A DNA stretch of 64,000 nucleotides from Diphasiastrum complanatum (taxonomy: Eukaryota > Streptophyta > Lycopodiopsida > Lycopodiales > Lycopodiaceae). The notes beneath the pieces are model-generated. The model worked only from the letters and a program-made list of their open reading frames with translations. It was not told where the DNA came from and did no database searches. Within the stretch, counting starts at the first letter, position 1; each line of letters opens with the position of its first letter. Shown in pieces: positions 57,405 through 64,000 of this stretch. The position numbers were made by a program, and so were the translations under genes. Location: the NCBI GenBank assembly GCA_029204225.1, contig CM055094.1, positions 12,127,742 through 12,191,741 on the forward strand, written 5' to 3'.

Positions 57405-57930
57405 CCTCACAGCCTCTCACAGCCTCTCAATGGCTCTCACTGGCTCTCTCACAGCCCCCCTCTCACAGCCTCTCACTCGGTTTGTCACACAGCCTCTCAC
57501 AATGCCTCTCTCTCACAGCCTCCCACTGGCTCTCCCTCACAGCTTCTCACAATGCCTCTCACCCCCTCTCACTGGCTCTCTCACTGTCTCGTGAGTGCCT
57601 ATTTAACCCCACAGCCTGTTTCCCAATTTGCTTTTGTTGATGATCCCATGTGCTACTGTACCTACCCCATGTGCTGATCCCCCACATGCTGCACTGCGAT
57701 TGGGTCCATGGTCTGCTCCTCCACAGTGCCCATGTGACGGTGTACCTGTCCGGATGTATTGCTCCCCCACATGCTGCACTCCGATTGGGTCGATGGTCTG
57801 CTCCTCCACAGTGCCCATGTGCTACTGTATCTGCCCCATGTATTGCTCCCCCACATGCCGCACTCCGATTGGGTCCGCTCTCCCACAGTGCCCCCAGTAC
57901 AGTCCCCCTATACAGTAACATCTTAGTTTT
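57405..57930 (-). promoter_or_regulatory. Promoter module of accessory gene, element B
   Basis: On the minus strand three tandem units of about 80 bp contain CACTGTGGAGGAGCAGACCA and CAATCGGAGTGCAGCATGTG. Then come GGTTAAATAGGCACTCAC (complement of about 57590-57607) and a leader of GAGGCTGTGAGAGG repeats down to the ATG. The layout agrees with A and C. Confidence 0.6.
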
Positions 57931-58096
57931 TACCTAGTTTTAGCCTGTTAAAAGGGTTTTTTTTTTTTTTAAAATAACAAAAAATATTATTTTTGTGGTA
58001 CCGCCCTGGTACCGCTGGTTTGAGGGCGGCACCATAACCGCGGTACCACCATTATGGTACCGCAGTACCATAATGGCGGTACCACGTGCCACTATG

Positions 58097-59299
58097 ATAT
58101 ATATATATATATATATATTTATGAAATTTTCCTTTTTAAGATCTACTTTTCCTTAAAATTACTTTAGTGGAACTATCAATTTTTTTTTAGCTAAAGTGAT
58201 ATTTTGTTAGGATAAGTTTCAAGGCTAAAATTGCAAACTTTGATCCTATACTTGATGGGGTACAAAAGTAGCCAATCCTAGCACAAAATATTATCACCAT
58301 AAATGGAGTGCTTTGAGTTTGGGGGAGTTGTCAGATAGATAGCTATCGTTTGCCATGTTCAATTGAAGTTGCATAAGCAACTCAAGGATCAAGCAAACAT
58401 TTTGTTGGTCATTTACAATTGTTGATGCCATATAATGTCATGTTACTATTTATTTCAAGATAAATATTTGATGATTTTCAGTCTCCATTTTATAGTTCAT
58501 CTTGGAATTTGAATTAGTTTATATTTGAAATATAGTTTAAAGAGATTTATGTAACAAACACTTGACCTATCCAATCCGAGAGATCTTGGAGCACACACAC
58601 CCGTGTTAACCCTTCTACTTGCATGCATATTTATTCTATACATCGCAACACACCACTCTTCTAATAAAACCTTTGAGGAACTTAGACCTAAGGAGGAATC
58701 CTTCGCAGGAGCTTGAAGATGATTGTTATCGAAATTTACCTAAGACTTTTTTTTGCTGGTCAATCTAGGTAATTCCAATCCTTTTCTGGTAAAAAAGACA
58801 TCAATTTTCCCAATGTTGTATAGGAAATGTGGAGTACACTTTTCTATGGAGCATTTCCTAGTGGATCATTGAGAACCATAAAGTTGTCTTTATCTACTTG
58901 TTCAATGGCATAGGGTGCACTGTAGAAGGTTGAGAAAACATTGTTTAGCACATCCCATGTGCTCTTATGCTAAAATCATGTTTCATTTTGAAGAATCTTA
59001 TCTCTATCTACAACTGACTTTCCTGCTTTGAATGACTTTCTATCTACTGCTTTCTACATAGTGAACATCTTATGCTAACCAAATTATCAAAAAGAACTCC
59101 AAGCATGTGTTTTTTCCTGAAAATAATATTTTGTGATCCAGTCCCGGAATGCATGACCATTGGTGGCAGGTGCCACCTTTACCAGGTTCTTGTGGTCAAA
59201 GCTGGTTGATAGCTAGAAGGGCTATCATGGATATCCTTTCGAAACATATCGGACAAAGCTTGCTCATGTGAGCAGTCTCCACATATAACTGGTTTGAGG
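58097..59299. other. No gene recognised
   Basis: A TA tract to about 58120, then AT-rich single-copy-looking DNA. No VPS50 exon was recognised. Confidence 0.5.
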
Positions 59300-61327
59300 A
59301 AACCTGAAATTGTCCCAATGTAAATGGGAGGCAACATGAGAATCAAGTATCCAAATAACGAGGTAAAACTTGGATGTCGACAATATCCAGCTTGAGGAAA
59401 TTGGAAGCGAGCGAGCGAAGTGTGGTGAGCATGTCGCGAAACAAGTGGTCACGAAGTCTTTGAATGAGCAGGGAGCATGTGACAAAATGAAAGGCTTTCC
59501 TGAAGTCCACAAAACAACATTAAACTTTCTCTTTCATGTGCTTGGCTTCCTCAATCAAAGCTTGGAGAGTGAAGATATGATCAGTGGTAGAATAATGGGC
59601 TCGGAACCCTGCTTGGGCCAAAGCATGTATTTTCTTGGATTCTACCTTTGAACTCACCGCGGATTGAAGTATGGTACCATATAACTATGCGAGAGCATGC
59701 CCAATCATGATAGTACGATAGTTACCAGGAATCATGGGATCACCATTTTTGTGGATAGGGTGGATGATGTTGGTGCACCAGGATGATGGGAAGCCAGAGA
59801 CAACAACGAAGTTGAGGAGATTGGCTAGTGTGGGAGAAAGTAAGTTAGGAGCACGAGTCAGGAGTTTAGATTCAAGGTCCTCGATATCTCTAGCCTTGTG
59901 GGATTTCATTCTTTTGATGGCAGTAAGGACCATATCAGAGGTGAAGAAGGTGAACTCAGATGTTCGGGGAATGATAGAGATGGGTGAGTCAGTGGGTATG
60001 GTGTATAGACTAGTAGCATAGTCGGCCCATATGCGGAGGTCATCCAAGAGAGGTGGTGGGGCACGAGGAATAAACTCATGCCAAAAAGCGCCTGAGGAAG
60101 AGCTGAAAAGAAGGTCAACAAGACGTTTTCCTTCGGAGTCATCATAGGCACGCTTTTTACGGCGGAGTGTACGATGATATGAGCGTATGGAGGAGCGGAG
60201 AAGGTGAGGAGCATGAGTGCGTGCATGGATGACAAGATGATGAAGAGAGTGACACTTGACGTCGTACCATGGGAGATGGGGTGGTGAAGAATGGGTGGAT
60301 AAATGCCTTTATGAGACTTATGAGAAAAGGTGAGAGAGGCGTGTGAAGAGAGGTGGTAAGGAAAGCTGCTTGTGATTCAACTTTACTATCATGGGGAAAA
60401 GTGTGGAGTATTGAGGCCAGAGACTTATGGTAGATTGGCATGTGTAGAGGGCTGAATGTGTGTCGTGGTGCAAGGGTAAGCGTGGGGTGGGAAGATGATT
60501 GGGGGGGTGGGAGGTGGCCAATAGTGAAAGAGAGGAAAGAGTGATCAAAGAGGGTGGTGGGGGAGATATGAAAATCAGAGATGAGAGGTATGGATGATGG
60601 TGATCCCTTGAGATAGTCAACGACGCTATGCCTGCCACTGTGAGGATGACAAGTATATCTACTTGAATTCGGCCAACAAGTTAGGCCATTTTAAATGGCT
60701 AATTCATGGGCCTCACCAAATTGTAATAAGTACTCACCATATGGTGGGCGGGGTGTAGGTTTTGAACTATCCTCGAAAATCCTGGTAACTCCCATCCCAT
60801 CACTATCAAGGGCATGAACGCGGAGTTGGTTTGTGGTGTCGTGAAACTTTGACTGTTGCGATGATGTCCTAGCATTAAAATCCCCAGTGAGAAAAATATG
60901 CCCCCACTTTGTGAATCTGAAAATGTCCAATGAGAGATCAAGGTAGGGTGAACGAATGCCCTTAGCAAAAGATGAAGACTCTGGAGGAATATAACATCCC
61001 GCAATAAAGAGGTCCTTGTTCAAGAATGTGGATCCAAAGATAACGTGCATGCTCATCATGTCGAATGAACTCGATGATTGGATGAAGAGACTCCAGGTAT
61101 AGGCATGCTACTCCTTCGGATCCGCGACCACTAGCTAAACTAGTCGCAGATCATTTGTACCCTGGGAAAGTGGGTAACCCTTGCTCCTGACTCTCATGAG
61201 TCTCTACAAAAACCAGTAAATCTCGTCCAATAATAAAATTAATCAGGTTGCCTGCTGTGGAAGATGAGTGAATACCATCACAGTTCCATACTCCAATCTG
61301 GAGATGGTGTGGATGGGACCCCGGGGG
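59300..61327 (-). mobile_element. Decayed LINE with endonuclease and reverse transcriptase
   Basis: On the minus strand the AP-like endonuclease comes first (IGVWNCDGI near 61300, FVETHES, HIFLTGDFNARTS near 60890). An RT N-terminus follows (VLTAIKRMKSHKA, NLLNFVVVSGFPSSW, HPIHKNGDP, PGNYRTIMIGHALA, 60050-59700) and then the first catalytic block (CCFVDFRKAFHFVT, about 59510). The remaining RT with the FADD box and the poly-A tail are missing, so the 3' end is truncated. Stops and frame changes are frequent. The right end coincides exactly with the LTR of the copia element, which interrupts it. Confidence 0.8.
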
Positions 61328-62497
61328 TGTCGGAAATAGGATAGATAATGTAACAGCGGAAACTTCCTACTTCCAATGCATGACTACGCCTATCAATAAT
61401 TGAACAAAGCAGTAGTGATGGAAATCGCGTTCAATCTTTAGCAACTAACTTTGAAATCGCTAGATACTAAGTGATTACATAGCCAAACATAAAGTATTGA
61501 ATTCTCAAACAATTTCTATCAGTTATAAAAGCAATACAGAGATGCATGCATTCTGACATATACTGAACGCAATAAGAAATAACATTGATTCAGAAACACA
61601 AAATCAGATGCTAATGAGCACAAGACAATAGCGGATAGAAACCGCGCACTCTAAGCTGTCTCTGAGTAACTGAGAATAAGTCTGATAATAAGCAGCTTTG
61701 CTGATAAGCAGTAGCGCAATAGCAACTCTAAAATAAATCTCTAAAACTGAGCTAGCTCAAGAGAGTTCAAGCTTGAAAGCTTGATAGAAAGCTAACTACA
61801 ATACTTTTTGATTGTGAACGATCTGTTTGATAAGAGCACATGAAGTGTCGTGTAATAATACTCAACTCCTTCACAATTCACAATGTTGATTCGTTTATGA
61901 ACATTTTGATAATGAGATGTATGAACAGCTGATTTATACTAAGTAATTAGATCGTCTAATGCGATTGCCAGTTGGTTGGAGTTCATTGGCATTCATCCAG
62001 TTCCTTCTCAGAAATTGATTGCTGATAAGCGGTGAAAATTGGCCGTAAACAGTCTGTCTACATAAATGAACTAAAACTGTCACTCTGCAGAAATGAACTA
62101 AAACTGCCACAGGCAACAGTGTCGCAAAAAAGTGACAGTGTCGGCTTTTTGCGAAAAAGGCTATAGTGTTAAAATCTCATTTCCTTAATATTGGGGTAGC
62201 TCCACACTTTGCCAGAGTCATTTCCTTAACATTTGAGGCACTTTGAAAAAATGCGATTGCATTTTTACTCACAATTCTTGACAGGCAAAAAATGCGAAAA
62301 AGGTGACACTGCATTTTTACACGTAATTCTTGACAGGCGACACTGTTGTCAAACTCCGTGTATTTCTGCAGACTGTGTAAAAACACTTGTAATTCTACAG
62401 ACTGTATAAAAACACGGGAAAATCCGCAGAACTGGATAAACAATGGATGAGGATTAAAACCGACTAGTCGATTAGTAAGAAGGAGAATAATCCAACA
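61328..62497 (-). repeat. 3' LTR of the Ty1/copia element
   Basis: On the minus strand it begins TGTTGGATTATTC at 62497, right after the purine tract AAGGGGGAG (62498-62506), and ends TATTTCCGACA at 61328: 1,170 bp with TG...CA ends. The other LTR lies outside the window, so age and target duplication cannot be assessed. Confidence 0.75.
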
Positions 62498-62514
62498 CTC
62501 CCCCTTAATCTGAA

Positions 62515-64000
62515 TCCTTGAATGCCTTGACCTTCAAACTTAGTTCTACTCAGAATCTTCTGTGCGCTTCCAAGCTTAATGCTTTGGTAAAAATATCTGT
62601 TGTCATATCTTGCGTTCTACAGTACTACAATCTGACCTCTTCATTGAGAACTTTGGTTCTGACAAAATGATACTTCAGTTCAATGTGCTTACTCCTAGAA
62701 TGAAATCTAGGGTTGGTTGATAAGGCAATGATACTTTGATTATCACAAAATAATAATGTCGGAGCAGATTGATTCAGACCAATATCTGAGAGTAAGTTCC
62801 TCAATCAAATTGCTTCCTTTGTTGCTTGAGAGGCTACGATATACTCTGATTCAGTGGAAGATAGAGCTATCGAAGATTGCTTGCGACTGTTCCAGGAAAT
62901 TGGACCATTGTTGAGGAAGAATGTAAATCCAGAAGTAGATTTACAAGTGTCTACATCTCCTGCCCAACTTGCATATGTGTAACCACTGAGTAAATTGAGT
63001 TTGTTGTTGCCGACTGCTCCATAACAAATGCAAAAGTCCATAGTAGCTCGAAGATATCTCATGACTCTGATAAGAGCCTTCCAATGTGTTACACCAGGGT
63101 TAGTCATAAACTGACTGAGAGAGCTGACTGCAAAAGCTATGTCTGGCCTGGTACAGATCATGGCGTACATAAGAGATCCTATAATAGAATGGTAAGGATA
63201 CTCACACATCTGCTGCTTCTCATGAATTGTTTGGGGACACTGGTCCTTTGACAATTTGAGACCTGGTTCCATTGGTGAGAGAGCTAACTTGCAATTAATT
63301 AGATTATATCTGACTAACATGTTGTAGATGTACCTCTGTTGTGTAATGTAGACCAACTTCTGTTTTCTGTCTCTGTGGATTTGTATACCAAGGCAGAAAT
63401 GAGCTTCACCCAGATCGGTCATGTCGAATTCGGAAGATAGCATTGTCTTGGCCTCTTTTATCAAATTGGTACTGTTGCTAAAAAGCAATGTATCATCCAC
63501 ATATAGAGTGATAATGATAAAAGACTACTGCACTGCTTTGAAGTAAACATTAGAATCTAAAGAGCTTGGTATGTAGCCGTGATCAATAAGGAAAGTATTG
63601 ATCCTTTGAAACCATGCTCGAGCAGATTGCTTCAAGCCATAAAGTGCCTTATGGAGTTTACACACATGATTGTGTTTACCCTCGATAATATAACCTTCGG
63701 GTTGCACCATGTAAATGTCCTCTTCAATAACTCCATTGAGATATGTTGTCTGTACATCCATTTGATGTATTTCTAAACCTGCTGCAGCGGCAAATGATAG
63801 CAAAAGTCGAATAGAAGAATGCTTGACTACTGGACTGAAGGTCTCAGTGTAATCGATGTTGTATACCTGAGAAAATCCTCTGGCGACAAGTCGTGCCTTT
63901 CTCCTGTTGATGCTTCCATCTGCATTTTACTTGACTTTGAAAATCCATTTGCAATCAACTATGTTTCTGCTAGCAGGTAATTCGACAATTGTCCATGTCT
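62515..64000 (-). pseudogene. Ty1/copia Pol, RT and RNase H part
   Basis: From the right edge leftward the minus strand reads WIFKVK, RLVARGFSQ, then IHQMDVQTTYLNG, LHKALYGLKQSARAWFQR, YVDDTLLFS (RT catalytic box), FDMTDLGEAHFCLGIQI, then RNase H (YASWAGDVDTCKSTSGFTFF, SSTESEYIVAS) and its C-terminus (FCDNQSI, SKHIELKYHFVR, TDIFTKAL) to the polypurine tract. Stop codons near 63930, 63525, 62800 and 62610 break the frame. Integrase, protease and Gag lie beyond the window. It would copy element RNA to cDNA; this copy is dead. Confidence 0.9.

Larger units (their letters stand above)
51826..58096 (+). mobile_element. hAT-like element 'B' (6.3 kb)
   Basis: The ends are CATAGATCCAGCGGTACC (left) and GTGGCACGTG-type sequence closing CACTATG (right), with GGTACC, GGATCC and CCGCGG palindromes inward. 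It carries the transposase on plus (52183-56532) and the accessory gene on minus (57376-57032), converging as in A. It lies head to head with A, the transposase promoters being about 0.5 kb apart and separated by (TA)n. It is the most complete copy. Confidence 0.85.

Overview
This window is nuclear DNA from a land plant, most likely a seed plant. It carries two spliced, plant-type host genes with GT-AG introns, and both are buried in transposable elements. Nothing in it looks bacterial, organellar or viral. I cannot name the species. Introns that swell to several kb with nested elements point to a large, repeat-rich genome.

Host genes. VPS45 lies on the minus strand (9438-15360). All 13 exons can be joined in frame into an intact 564-residue Sec1/Munc18-type protein of the trans-Golgi/prevacuolar route. 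Further right, on the plus strand, five consecutive exons (36761-45000) belong to a plant VPS50/syndetin gene, a subunit of the EARP tethering complex. Its first exon(s) and its larger 3' part were not found. If the gene continues, the intron after 45000 is longer than 19 kb. The two trafficking genes are divergently oriented.

Mobile elements from left to right: a Helitron Rep-like fragment (504-1148); a decayed Ty3/gypsy chromovirus (2390-about 8100) whose reverse transcriptase is split by an 839-bp insertion; a LINE reverse-transcriptase remnant (about 8200-9010); a decayed LTR element on the minus strand (about 21290-25100); and a large composite at about 25339-36256. The composite is a hAT-like element (here 'C') holding a young, integrase-less Ty3 element (25869-31021, with 358-bp LTRs and a perfect CATGG target duplication) and a truncated third LTR element. 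The VPS50 introns contain copia and hAT remnants. Then comes a cluster of one MITE and two large hAT-like elements ('A' 46400-51797 and 'B' 51826-58096, in opposite orientation), all sitting in the same TA-repeat tract. Last are a LINE on the minus strand (about 59300-61327) and a Ty1/copia element that interrupts it and runs off the right end.

The most unusual system is the hAT-like family A/B/C. Each copy carries a transposase gene and, convergent to it, a second small gene for a highly charged protein of about 115 residues. The small gene has its own conserved TATA-like box, upstream tandem repeats and 3' region. The transposase has a BED finger, a hAT core and a very long acidic, proline-rich, AT-hook tail. 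The A and B termini are built from reiterated GGTACC palindromes; C instead has GGACGCG palindromes. Standard hAT elements encode only a transposase, so a conserved second gene deserves attention.
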